This document shows positions 48,441 to 59,144 of a stretch of 64,000 bases of DNA, piece after piece (the first letter of the stretch is position 1; every line of letters begins with the position of its first letter). Location of the stretch: NCBI GenBank assembly GCA_961205875.1, contig OY540813.1:27747001-27811000 (forward strand), read 5' to 3'. Both the position numbers and the translations under genes were made by a program. The notes under the pieces were generated by a model that worked only from the letters and a program-made list of their open reading frames with translations, ran no database searches and was not told where the DNA came from. The stretch is from Sialis fuliginosa. Its lineage: Eukaryota; Arthropoda; Insecta; Megaloptera; Sialidae.

Positions 48441-48610
48441 TGTAAAACAAGAGAAAGAACAAACTCAATGATTCTCTCGTAAGTACGGCACTGTTCCATC
48501 TTCTCGTACCTAAAGAAGTTGTCACAGAAATGTGCAGCCCCAGGCGTACAACTGCCGTACCGCGTCGAAGACATATCCCGTCAACGTGTTCTCACGCGTC
48601 TCTATGTATG
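48441..48610. other. GC-richer segment, unrecognised; donor of a 26-bp inverted copy
   Basis: AAGTACGGCACTGTTCCATC ... GTACCGCGTCGAAGACATAT ... is of higher GC than its flanks. Stops occur in several frames and no domain is apparent. Its 3' end (48582-48607) recurs inverted at 49982-50007. Confidence 0.4.
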
Positions 48611-48915
48611 TGAATTACATATATATAAGTGTATAAATGTATGTAGATGTTGGAGTACACACGTACTGGGATAGAAGATACAGCTAAATAAATTATTTTG
48701 ATTTTATTCAACAAAATATAAACAAGTTTATATACTTCTTATTCTCTAGTCTCATTTAGAAGCATAGTAGTTTTTTTGCATGATATATTTAAGAAAAGCA
48801 AAATGCAATTTTAATATAACATTCTAAATACACAGAGAAGTTATATGTAGGTATAGAATATATTTATATTTATCACTATTATTATATTATTGTATAGAAT
48901 ATACATAGTAACTTA
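48611..48915. other. AT-rich stretch
   Basis: Nothing recognised. Confidence 0.5.
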
Positions 48916-48917
48916 TA

Positions 48918-49804
48918 CAGGGTGGGGCATTTAAAGTGTTACAGTTGATTATCTCAGAACCATCGCATATTTGAAAAAAATGTTTCAACCTATAAATGTT
49001 TGGTTGTAAGGGGGTAATCGAATAGTAATATTTATTTGCTATTTTAGCGTGGCCTTCAAGGATATTTGAAGGTCAACATCATTTTTTTAAATAGGAACCT
49101 ATAGTTTTTATTTAGTAATCTTATTCTACGTGAAAAAACGAATCTTTCATTGAAAACTTTTTTTTGAACAACCTAATCTTTCCAAGGTATCTAACAAAAT
49201 AATTCGAGATTTTGAACTTTCAAGAATTTTTTACTCAGAAACCACAAACTTTAGAAAAAAAGTACAGGATACAAAAAATGTTTATTTTAGTCTAATGAAA
49301 CTTGAAGAATTATTCTAGATTTTTTTTTAACATTTCGTACTTTTTTTTGTTTTTGCTAAAATAAAATAAATAGAAAAAGTTTTTAAAAGTTTTAAAATTT
49401 TTTAAAATAATTCTCCACGCTTTATTAGACCAAAATAAATATTTTGTGTATCCTGTACTTTTTTTCTAAAGTTTGTGGTTTTTGAGTAAAAAATTCTTGA
49501 AAGTTCAAAATCTCGAATTATTTTGTTAGATACCTTGGAAAGATCGGGTTGTTCAAAAAAAAGTTTTCAATGAAAGATTCGTGTTTTTTCACGTAGAATA
49601 AGAATACTAAATAAAAACTATAGGTTCCTATTTAAAAAAATGATGTTGACCTTCAAATATCCTTGAAGGCCACGCTAAAATAGCAAATAAATATTACTAT
49701 TCGATTACCCCCTTACGACCAAACATTTTTTGGTTGAAACATTTTTTTCAAATATGCTATGGTTCTGAGATAATCAACTGTAACACTTTAAATGCCCCAC
49801 CCTG
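48918..49804. mobile_element. 887-bp mariner-like foldback element with arms of about 400 bp
   Basis: The ends are CAGGGTGGGGCATTTAAAGT and its exact inverted partner, flanked by TA on both sides (48916-48917 and 49805-49806). CAGGGTG-type ends after TA are typical of Tc1/mariner-group elements. The arms 48918-49320 and 49404-49804 are inverted copies with few mismatches, for example AAGGGGGTAATCGAATAGTA, GCGTGGCCTTCAAGGATATT and AAAAAAAGTACAGGATACA. A spacer of about 80 bp is A/T-rich. There is no transposase frame. A transcript would fold into a very long hairpin. The near identity of the arms implies recent formation. Confidence 0.85.
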
Positions 49805-49865
49805 TATATAATTAAAAATAAAAACAAACTTGTTGTCTAAACGTCAAAATTTATTCAAGAAAAGG

Positions 49866-49908
49866 TAATCGCAAGCTTTCGATTCACAGAATCATCGTCA
49901 GGCTATTA
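49866..49908 (-). ncRNA. Hammerhead-ribozyme-like core, left arm
   Basis: This is the mirror copy of the motif at 50072-50114: CTGACGA is the complement of 49895-49901, helix II GATTC/GAATC lies at 49881-49893, and GAAAGCTT is the complement of 49873-49880. All core bases are intact. Confidence 0.6.
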
Positions 49909-50071
49909 ATAAAGATATAAATGTGAGAACGATGTTGTTATCTCAATAATATTCATGTGACTAATAATAATAATAATAATAACATAGAGACGCGTGAGAA
50001 CACGTTGTATTAAAATCAGTCACATGAATATTATTGAGATAGCAACATCGTTCTCACATTTATATCTTTAT

Positions 50072-50114
50072 TAATAGCCTGACGATGATTCTGTGAATCG
50101 AAAGCTTGCGATTA
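50072..50114 (+). ncRNA. Hammerhead-ribozyme-like core, right arm
   Basis: CTGACGA at 50079-50085 is followed by one unpaired T. A perfect helix II follows, GATTC-TGT-GAATC (50087-50099), then GAAA (50100-50103). The self-complementary AGCT plus T (50103-50107) gives a minimal helix III and a CUU cleavage triplet. Flanks 50072-50078 and 50108-50114 pair at six of seven positions as helix I (one G-A mismatch). All invariant positions are present. The very short helix III suggests activity as a dimer, as proposed for Penelope-like hammerheads. Confidence 0.65.
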
Positions 50115-50163
50115 CCTTTTCTTGAATAAATGACGTTTAGACAACAAGTTTGTTTTTATTTAT

Positions 50164-51974
50164 ATTTAACGTCACTACTATTATATTATTATAGTAACTT
50201 ATATTTACTATGGAGTTAAGTAAAATTTGCTTGCAATAATTGCTTTATTCATTTCTAAAAATTTCAGTGCAATTAAATAATATTGCTTTCCAATAATTCT
50301 CCGTTCAATTTCAGATTTAGTATTGGGCCGAAAGTCGAAAATTTAAAATCAACTGTATATGTTATCTCATTAAGTTGTAATTTAAAAAATATTTAAACCA
50401 TCCATACACCAATCATTTACTTACATATTTTCAAACAATATAATATTTCACTCACCAAATAAATTAGAAATACAAAAAAAGCATTATTCAAAGATGTGCC
50501 ATTATCGTAAAATTGTTTATACACATAGATCGAAAAAAAGCATTTTAAAAGATTACAATGTATGCTTTCCAATGCTTTTCATAGATTGAAAATTCATTCT
50601 TGTAAAAATTGTCAATGTGCATAGGTTAAAAACGTTGCAGACAAAATATTTAAATGTCTCTTGAAAGCATAGTATGTATGTCAATTTGAAAATTCTTTTT
50701 TATTTTGATATGTGTTTTTTTGCGGCAGAGTGGTATGTTATGTAACCTTAAACAAAAAGCGTCTTTTGAAGCTAAAATAGTACTTATTTAAGAAATTTTG
50801 TTTGCAATATTATAACCCCATGCGTTTTGACATATTTAAATTTTTTTACAATTTTTTTCTATATAAATAAATAATTAAATATTCGATTTCTGAAAATCTT
50901 TGTAAAGTAGATATTTCAGTCTTTAAAATATGTTCTTTCCTTATCCAACATTTTTACAATGCTTCATATTTATCCACATTTAGAAAAAAAAAATTTTACT
51001 GTAAAAAATAATTTGTTGGTGTGATACATTAACATGAGTTTTTTTTCATTTTATTCTATGTAACTCGATATACAAATGGAATAAATAAATAAATGAAATT
51101 ATAGTATATTTTAATCACAATGTGACAGTCAAAACGTCAAAAATATGGAAATCAAGATAAAAACCGCAGAAGTTTATGATTGAGGTTAACATGAACGTTT
51201 CTCAATAGTGAACATATGTATTTAATAACCATGCTGTACATTCAGTACAAACCTACATGCTACTAAATTCCGTGTACATATTATTTGAGCTTTTACATAC
51301 ATATGTGTACAATACATGTGTAAATATATGTGTGTGTGTGCGTCTGTATGTAAAGACAGGAAAGTTGTACTTGGAGGGTAACACTCGCGGCAGGCGAAAG
51401 TTAGAATTTCTGTTTATGTTTCTCAATTGTAGATGTGTATTTTTTTATTCAGTTTGAGTTTAAAGATTTTCGTATTTCAACAAAATCATTTCCTTCTGCC
51501 TGGATAAAAAAGTTTTTCTCATCCTGTATAATATTTAAGAAGCTTATTTTCGTACTCTTATGTATGAATTTGTGTTAAGTATATATAATTATTTTAAAGT
51601 AGATCAAGAACAAATTATAAATAGATTTATTGTCAAATACGTTCATGTATGCGTATAAAACATGTTCTGTAAAAAGTTTTAAGAATTTAATATAAACCAC
51701 TTTGTATGTATTATTCATAAGTACATATAATTAGATTGAAATCATTTTATTTTTCCTGCCCATGTATGTATAAAATTTTTATAATGACTAATTTGTATTT
51801 AACGCCGTTTAAAATTATTTGTTTTTCATAAAGTTATTTATAGGTAATTTGTATTGATTAAAATCTTATTTTTATATTTAGATTATTTAAAAAATAGCTA
51901 CAATTAGTTATTTTTTTAGGCTAACTGATAAAAGAGAACAATGAAAAATAAGCAAAATAGATTTATAATACCTA
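50164..51974. other. AT-rich stretch, no gene
   Basis: No convincing frame. The 66-codon frame at 51257-51457 includes a TG-rich microsatellite-like part (51325-51350). Confidence 0.55.
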
Positions 51975-52215
51975 TTCGAGATATTCAAAAAATACAAAAA
52001 TTGATAAGAATAAACATCCGTTTCCGATTCGTTTTAAAAAATATGAGATTTTCTTCGAAGACGAAAATTAATCCTTAATATAAAATTTCACTCTTTTTTT
52101 GTCGTTTTTGAGTAAAAAGATATTTTAAATAGTCAATATGGATTCAGGGAAGGTCAAAATTCATAAAAATCTCTGTACTATGATTATGTCATACTTATGG
52201 CCGTATAAAAAGTAA
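51975..52215 (-). repeat. CTTTCTTATAC-family fragment, reverse orientation (copy 6)
   Basis: It carries TTGATAAGAATAAACATCCG TTTCCG, AAATTAATCCTTAATATAAA ATTTCAC, GTCGTTTTTGAGTAAAA and ATATGGATTCAGGGAAGGTC in the reverse-complement order of copies 2-4. It ends in eroded sequence. Confidence 0.6.
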
Positions 52216-52719
52216 ACAAACACTTGACGGTAGTTATTTTTAATTATGAATTGTAAAATAAAAATACCAGGGGTCTTTCTTATACTGTTCTAAGTAAACC
52301 AAATAACGAAGAAGTTAATTTATGTACATCAAGTCACGAAGTAGCTATTATGGGAAAATAGAAAACTATTCCATTATTTAAATAATACATTTTGTTTGCA
52401 ATATGTATTTTAATTAGAAATCGATAAAAAATAATCGATAATATATTAATATTTAAAATTAATAAACTGCTACTCCACGGCATGACTTTCTTTTATATAT
52501 AGTACTCGAATTTAAATCGAATATCTGGAAAACGGTTTGTTGTAACGGAAAAATGGATTAAATATAAATTATATATAGGTTATCATATTTTCTACAGCTT
52601 TTATTAAATCTTTCTTATACGAACCGTTTCAATTATAATTAGAAAAATAAAAACGGATGAGCAAACATCCGTTTCCATTTGTTATAATTCATTGATAATA
52701 AGCTTAAATATACGCTACC
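52216..52719. other. AT-rich stretch with a small hairpin
   Basis: AAACGGATG/CATCCGTTT (52651-52659 and 52666-52674) form a 9-bp hairpin, using the same CATCCGTTT word found inside the CTTTCTTATAC family. No gene. Confidence 0.5.
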
Positions 52720-53115
52720 TATAGCTTAAGATGGCCATCATTGCTATTTGTTTTATTACTGAAGATGGATGGGTGGTTAAATTGGTGAAGATTAAATATT
52801 TTTTTCCGAATATTTTAAAGTCCGTAAAGTTTATTTCATGTTTTCCGATTTAATCGGATGTAATATCAAAATCTGTTTGTACTATTCTACGAAAAAAACT
52901 TTAATAGTTTTTTGTCCGACTTAAATTTTTCAAGACATTTATAATTATATTATAATATAGTTTTTTTTTACATTTAAGATTTTTTATCCGGAAACCATCA
53001 AAACGTGCCAAAAATCAAAAATGTTTGTTTTGATCTGATACTGCATAGGGCATAGACAATTATTCAAGAATAATTTATAACTTTTGGTATTTTATTTAAT
53101 TTATATTTTTTGCTT
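52720..53115 (+). repeat. Dispersed repeat C, copy 2
   Basis: AAGATGGCCATCATTGCTAT, TTTTATTACTGAAGATGGAT, TTTTTTTCCGAATATTTTAA and GGAAACCATCAAAACGTGCC correspond in order to 38250-38540. Confidence 0.55.
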
Positions 53116-53260
53116 GGATAAATTTCCTTCTAAAATTTAAGTAGGACAAAAACTGTATTTGTATAATAAATATACTAATAAAAAATATACCTTGCCTACC
53201 GTTTGAAAAATGGATTTTTTTTTTTAACCGAAAATGATAGACATTAAATATTCCGATATC

Positions 53261-53523
53261 CATACTAATATTATAAATGCGAAAGTCTGCCTGTTTGTTA
53301 CTTTTTCACGGCTAAACCACTGAACCGATCGTGATGAAATTTAGCAGGGAGATAACTTGAGGAAAGACATAGGTTACTTTGTATCCCTAAAAATGTATTA
53401 GATATAAAATGGGTGTGTGACATTTGAACGGATTTTGTTTTTAGTGTAGACATCAAGCTATAATTGAAACTAAACAGAAATCTGTATTACCACGCGAACG
53501 AAGTCGCACGGGTGACAGCTAGT
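53261..53523 (+). repeat. Non-LTR/SINE-like retroelement tail, about 260 bp
   Basis: It starts CATACTAATATTATAAATGC GAAAGT, continues TTTTTCACGGCTAAACCACT GAACCGAT, GATGAAATTTAGCAGGGAGA and ends CGCGAACGAAGTCGCACGGG TGACAGCTAGTT. These are the hallmarks of a very common repeat tail in Lepidoptera and some other insects. The exact family cannot be named without a search. Confidence 0.8.
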
Positions 53524-55341
53524 TCAAAATATAAAAAAAATACTGAATCTTCTCCATCCGTCTATCTGAAATAATAAAAAAATAGTAGTGTTGATAGACC
53601 TTGTACTATAATAATTTAAAAATGAAATTTTAAATAGGATGTCTATAGACATTTGTTTAGAAAATACGATGAAAAGATAAACGGAATTTCGATCAAAATT
53701 GATCATACTTTTCTTTAATATACTTTCATTAACTATTTACTATTATATAAAAAATATTGACGTATAAGAAAGTAAAAATAATATTAAAACTTAGTCAACA
53801 AACACCACTTTAAAATATTACATCTGCAAAATTTCCACTATATCTGTACTAATGTAATTGTGACAGATTTTAAAACATTTTTAGTTGAACTAACTTCACA
53901 ATCTATGATTGTAACCTAAATCGTCCAACACATTACGTGCCCCGACTAAGATGTACATCAGTTTTCAGTACTCGATCGAAATTTCAAATCGTTATTCAAG
54001 CGAAAATTGCAGTTGTAACACTTTTACAACTTGTTATCTCGGATTGTATTCAATCAGAGAATTGGACTACGAATTTTATCTAGCACTATTGAAAGCATTA
54101 TACACCAGTTTGCTCTATTTTCTTTTCAACTGATATTTTACAAACTCTGAATTTATTGTTTGTTTTTTGAGAGAAGTTTTAATTTTATTGAATGCAAATA
54201 ATTTCTAATTTATTAGAATTGTTCTATGTTTTGTTGATCTAGTGACCCAATTGAGATTGTTTTTATCCAAGCATGAAAAAGAGGGTTATGTTTCTCGCAA
54301 TCTATGTATATATTTATGTATGTAAGTAAATTCATATGTTCCCTCTCAGAGCTTTAACTACTTGACCAATTTAAAAAAAATAAGGTATATTATTGGATTC
54401 GTCTTAATTGCCCTCGTATCATAGGCTAAAAATTTGTTGGAAAAATGGCAGCCTCGATACACGATATTATAATAGTATAGTTGAAAAAATTCATCAAGAC
54501 CTATCGTGATGAGTATCAAATTAAATGTTTATACATTTTATTAAATTTCGTTTGTTATCAAACGAAATTTAATTTTTAAGAGATGCAATTACGTGTGTCT
54601 GTGAAACTTTTTTAATACAATTTGTTTATATCTTTTTAGTGGGGTTTTAAGTTTTCTAATTTTTTTCTTATACATTTATAGTTAAAGGTTACAAAAAAAT
54701 ATGTTATTTTAAAATTTCAACACATATTTAGAGTAAAAAAAAATTAAAATAAGATTACAAAATAGTATTATATCAAAGAATAAATTGAGTAATAAAATAT
54801 TTTTATACCTAGTCTACATATATTTTATATGCATTTTTCATGCAAAGAGTTTTTTTTAATATAAAAAAGCTCATATAAGAGGGTGGGATTATTATCTTCT
54901 CGATAATCTACAAGGAAAATTAGTATTGTGTAAGTAAATTTATGTGACAATTGAAAATGTTTTAGTTACAATTTCATGTCGATAAATAAGGAAAATTTCG
55001 TGTATGTATATAATTACCTTCCTCTATAATAATAATATTATACGAATAAAACTCTTTGTAAAAATTATTATAACGAAGGAATTGGATAGTTTAGGTATAT
55101 TTATTATATTTTTACGTGCACTTATTTTTTTATAAAATCCAAATTCAGGCCTAAAAAGCTACAAGTATAATAACGAGTGTGGCCAACTGGTAGATCGCGA
55201 ACTACCTATCGAATTTACTAGTCATTCACTGCGAATTTTAAATAAAAATTATTTATTTTAAATTGAATAAACATCTTACTATATGGTAGTAGATAAGCAA
55301 TCCTAGTCGCATTACAAAAGCTGTTGGTAGCATAACGAATA
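53524..55341. other. AT-rich stretch with small repeat traces
   Basis: A remnant GACGTATAAGAAAGTAAAAA at 53759-53778 matches the end of the CTTTCTTATAC family. At 54280-54440 (CTCTCAGAGCTTTAACTACT TGACCAATTT) there is a retroelement-tail-like segment. No gene is supported. Confidence 0.5.
54540..54573. repeat. Perfect 15-bp hairpin
   Basis: ATTAAATTTCGTTTG, a TTAT loop and CAAACGAAATTTAAT. It is preceded by no obvious gene, so I do not call it a terminator. Confidence 0.85.
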
Positions 55342-55343
55342 TA

Positions 55344-55890
55344 GAGTCGAGCGGGGTAAATAATACACCAAAAAAATGGGGTGAAAGTGAAACAAACTTG
55401 CAACTAAAAAACTAATTTGTTTATAGGAGAATTATAAAAACTGACATCATCATTAAAGGTTTATTAAAGTGACCTGAAAATATGAATCGCCTAATAAGTG
55501 ATGTGTCACTCCTACAGATTTCCCTGTTAGTTGATGTCAAAACGTGTGAATTCAATTTTAATTTTTTGTACATAACTTTCTGTATAGCTCATATATTAAT
55601 TAAAGTTATAATTTCACATTGATATTCCACAAAGAAGATAAATCAAAGTTGCCTTTGTAGCTTTTGTTTTAATTTTTCGATAAATATTTTCCATTAGTGA
55701 CCTGTTTCACTTTTTTCCAAATTAGAGGTTAAAGTCCGTGTTGTATCGTACAGTTCAAACGACGTAAGTGTTTAAAATGGTTATTCATAAGCGCATCTAG
55801 TAGAAAAAATTAAAGTATGAATTTGTATCGTTAACTGTCGAAAAACATTAAAGATTTATATTTTGTTTCGCTTTTACCCCAAGTTGACCC
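55344..55890. mobile_element. TA-flanked pogo/mariner-like element, 547 bp
   Basis: Left end GAGTCGAGCGGGGTAAATAA and right end (reverse complement GGGTCAACTTGGGGTAAAAG) are inverted and both lie next to TA (55342-55343, 55891-55892). A second pair, GGGGTGAAAGTGAAACAAAC and GTTTCGCTTTTACCCC, lies just inside. CTGTTTCACTTTTTTCCAAA occurs internally. No transposase frame. Confidence 0.6.
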
Positions 55891-55892
55891 TA

Positions 55893-56042
55893 CTAATTTT
55901 TCTGTATATTGCCTATTCGCCATTTTCTTTCATTTAATTCCTCGGAACTTTTCAATAATAATAATAATAATTAACCTTGACACAATTCTCGTTATATTAA
56001 ATTTCACATCTGTAGCAAAAAAAATTCACGGACTCGATTAAA
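55893..56042. other. Short AT-rich stretch with (AAT)n
   Basis: An (AAT)n run lies at 55954-55972. Confidence 0.6.
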
Positions 56043-56237
56043 ATGACACAAAATGTAAGCTTTAATGACCTCATAACGCTCCTAAAGTACTACCTAAAGA
56101 AGGAGCCGCTACAAACTTGGCAGTTAACTAAAATTTCCAACACGCCGTATGTCGCGGAGTCGTTCCCGAAGTTCTCATTTATGATGATGCAGCAGCGCAA
56201 GTGTCCTCCTTGCCCATTGGCGGCGATGTCACGTTAA
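56043..56237 (+). CDS. Unrecognised 64-codon frame in a GC-richer island (possible exon)
   Basis: This is the most coding-like short frame of the window. From about 56085 to 56235 the third codon positions are clearly GC-richer than the AT-rich surroundings. The residue mix is ordinary (FNDLITLLKYYLKKEPLQTW, then PYVAESFPKF and a CPPCPLAAMSR end). I recognise no domain. The opposite strand and the +2 frame (which runs on to 56386) are also partly open. The AT-rich flanks carry no clear matching splice sites or polyadenylation signal. It could be a small exon, a fragment of a retroposed gene or a diverged transposase piece. The start ATG is simply the first in frame. Confidence 0.2.
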   Translation: MTQNVSFNDLITLLKYYLKKEPLQTWQLTKISNTPYVAESFPKFSFMMMQQRKCPPCPLAAMSR

Positions 56238-56671
56238 TTTCATGTCTCGTGCCACTTTCTCACTTGAACAACTTAAAACTTTTACTCGATAGAAATTGGG
56301 ATTTTAAATTAAATCCCTACGTAATATTTTTTTTACATTTAATCACGTTGGTAATAAGAAAAGTATTGGTATCGGTTCAAAAGTGACCTTGCACAAATAT
56401 CAATTTGAATTTCAAGACTCTTACAGTTAAAAAAATGTAGTCTGTATGATATTCATAATCAAATTAATATACATATGTATTTTTTCAAAATTAACAGCAT
56501 TGAAAATAAATAACATGGGAAAAAGGGTTAAAAATAAATTAATCTATTTTCTGTTAGTTTTCTAGAATTTACGTCATTAATTAAATATCGAGATCCTCAA
56601 TGTAGTATTTAAACAAAAATTGACAATTGGATCGCTTTAATTTAATGTCTGATATGTTTGATATTAATGCC
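56238..56671. other. AT-rich stretch
   Basis: A frame shadowing the previous island continues to 56386 on the plus strand. Nothing else is recognised. Confidence 0.45.
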
Positions 56672-57151
56672 AGGTTCAATCAAGGTATATAAAGACAAGG
56701 TACGCTCATCAACTCCACCAATCAGCATTGATGCGGGACTTGACGTCACCACGAAGAGATATTCAAATGTTATAAATCTATAATATAATATCAATAGTAA
56801 AAACATTTTTTGATTTATTCTTAATATCATATATGCAATAATATACATACATACAATCACAGAAGTACAAATTCGACATTGCAAAATCATAAAAAAGCTG
56901 TCAGAGACTATTTGGTCTATTCGGGAATACTATTCTTAAGTTGGCAATGCGTTCTGTGATTGTGACAACCTTTTATGATTTTGCTACTTTTGTGATTGTG
57001 TGTATGTGTTCAAATATCGAAAAATACGAAAACAAGAATAAGTAAAGGAATTTTTTTGCAATTGATATTCTATTATACATTTATAACATTTAAATATCTC
57101 TTCGTGATGACTGATGAGCGTACCTTGTGTTTACATACCTTGGGTTCAACA
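56672..57151. mobile_element. Inverted-repeat element, about 480 bp
   Basis: Left arm AGGTTCAATCAAGGTATATA AAGACAAGGTACGCTCATCA and GTCACCACGAAGAGATATTC face right arm TGATGAGCGTACCTTGTGTT TACATACCTTGGGTTCAACA and GAATATCTCTTCGTGATGAC-like sequence. ACAATCACAGAAGTAC and TTTGTGATTGTGTGTATG are inner partners. The left arm holds about 35 bp (CTCCACCAATCAGCATTGAT) missing from the right. No target duplication is clear. Confidence 0.7.
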
Positions 57152-58644
57152 GAAAAGCAGTTAACTAGAATATATAGCTATCTCATTCCTAAGTATAACA
57201 AATACTTTCTGTCTCTCTTGGTCAAATCTACAATTTATCTTGAACTGTTAGATTTCTTTCGTTTGTGATGTAACCGGGCATAAATAGTGTATTACTCAAT
57301 AATAGGTATACTAATAGTAAAAAAGTTTTGTGAACTTTTTTGTTTTTACTACAAAAAAATACATCTCTCTGGCATTGTTTTGTTTTGACGCCATTGATGT
57401 ACGTCCCACGGATTGACTCTGGCTGTGTTCCCAGTTGTCTCATTACAGAACGTCGGTTTAACGGGTTTAACATAGTTAACCAACTCCTTAGATAAGAGAA
57501 AAACATTGCAGAGGAAACCTTGTGTAAACGTGTCCTGCCAAAAGTGACCGAATTATTATACTAAATAAAAATACGAAATATTTCACAAAGTATTAAAAAT
57601 AGGTTATTGTTTACTTTATAATGCATATTAATTCCCGGAATAAATAAAGAAGAATAAATACATAATACGATTAGAGTCATTATTTCAAGCTTTAAGTATA
57701 TATTAAATATATTTAAATCATAAAAAATTTATGTTCATTTAAAATTAAATATTAAATTTCTTTTAAAATTCTTTTACCTCACTGACTTATTAAAATTTTA
57801 ATTTTTAATGGCATTGCGATATAATTCTATTGATAAAAGAAAAAATCTTTTATACAATTTTTAATTTGTGTTAATTTGATACTGAAATAAACAAAATCAA
57901 TTAAAGTATATATTTTTCTTTACGATTCTAAGCGCTTCTTATATTTTTTATGATAATATATATTGAATTCCATTTCGGATGCCTTCATTTAATAAAATAA
58001 ACAACACAAATGGTGAACCAATTTTAGGATAACAACAAATTCAATAAATGGCTTTCCTTTTTGTAAATTTTAATTAATTCTTTTTACATCACACGATACT
58101 TAAAAGAAGAGCGTTCCTATTCTACCGAAATAGCATGATATTTTATTAATAATATTTAATTGAAAACTGTGGACCATGCGTAGTTACTTGTTGAGAAGAA
58201 TCGTTGGAGAAAACAAAATGGAGTTTGAATGCTTTCTTGGTTTTCTTTCATACAGATAAATGTTGATATTCGTGGAATAATGATATTTCATTTATTTTGT
58301 CTTTAAACTGCTTTAACAAAAATTGACAAAACTAATATGTTTGTTATTGAAAAAACTTATTCAATTTCGAATTAACAAGAGTTTTTTTTCAAATGAGAGA
58401 ATTAAAAAATCTTATAGTTGGTACTAAATAATATAATAATTACATATAATATACTACTATGGCCAACCCAAGTTACTTTTAGACATGATTGATTATAAAG
58501 AAACTAATATCTTGGGATGGTTTTCAGTTGTGATATAATTGTAAACCATACCATTTTAAAAATAAATTTAAAAACTCATAAATTTATAAAATTAAACATC
58601 CATTTCCGATTTAGAGATACATTTAAAAAAATAAAACGGCCTGA
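57152..58644. other. AT-rich stretch with a GC-richer patch at 57360-57540
   Basis: The patch (GACGCCATTGATGTACGTCC; CCCAGTTGTCTCATTACAGA) lies within a 92-codon minus-strand frame (57228-57506) whose remaining part is low-complexity. No domain is recognised. AACATCCATTTCCGATTTAG near 58597 is a trace of the CTTTCTTATAC family. Confidence 0.45.
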
Positions 58645-59144
58645 TAGGGTTCCGTAGTAATTCTCACTACGATTTATAAAAGAGTTATTTCAAAATTTTT
58701 CATAAACTATTCTTGCTACAGTGTTTATTATATATTTTATTGAAAGTACCTCATTAAAAGCTACATTCTCGATTTTTTTCAGATTTTTGTATCGATAGTT
58801 TAGAAATTAGAAAGGGGAACACTCTGATAACCAAATTGAAAAGCAAATATATCGTAACTGAAGGGTTAAAATCAAAAGGTCATATGACATTTTTTGTTGC
58901 ATTTTAGGAGACATATCTAAGACACCCCACTCAATGGGATAAGTGAAAAAAATGTTCTGAATATACTTTTCAATCTATGAGAAGAGTCCAAAAAACTGGT
59001 TTTTTCAAAATCTCATCATTTCTGTTTTTGGGTCATCAATCTACGTCCGTATACCAAATTTCATCTTAATAGGTATAAAATTTTTATAGACAGACGGACA
59101 GAACGAAGCTATAAGGGTTCCTAGTTTTCTACGGAACCCTAAAA
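58645..59144. mobile_element. GGGTTCCGTAG repeat, copy 1, about 500 bp
   Basis: The left end TAGGGTTCCGTAGTAATTCT and right end CTACGGAACCCTAAAA are inverted. Before the right end lie ACCAAATTTCATCTTAATAG, AGACAGACGGACAGAACGAA and ATAAGGGTTCCTAGTTTTCT, words very characteristic of a lepidopteran repeat. Internal TGAAGGGTTAAAATCAAAAG GTCATATGACA and CCCACTCAATGGGATAAGTG are shared with 63.2-63.8 kb. Non-coding. Confidence 0.75.

Larger units (their letters stand above)
49817..50163. mobile_element. Inverted pair of a hammerhead-bearing retroelement terminus (probable Penelope-like)
   Basis: Two copies of a 146-bp sequence face each other: 49817-49962 (reverse) and 50018-50163 (forward). They differ by one substitution (TTGTTATC versus its partner with GCAAC) and a 4-bp indel near ATTTATTC. 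The spacer 49963-50017 is a (TAA)n run plus 26 bp copied in inverted orientation from 48582-48607. Each arm contains a hammerhead-like core. Penelope-like elements are known to insert as complex, often inverted, arrays of terminal repeats and to carry hammerheads there. No ORF is present, so the assignment rests on the ribozyme and arrangement. Confidence 0.6.

Noticed and set aside
54540-54573. Perfect hairpin as a transcription terminator
   Set aside because: Intrinsic terminators are a bacterial feature, and nothing bacterial is seen here. It is more likely a chance or mobile-element palindrome.
57228-57506. 92-codon minus-strand frame overlapping a GC-richer patch
   Set aside because: Half of the frame is low-complexity AT sequence and I see no domain. 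Kept only as a patch to check.
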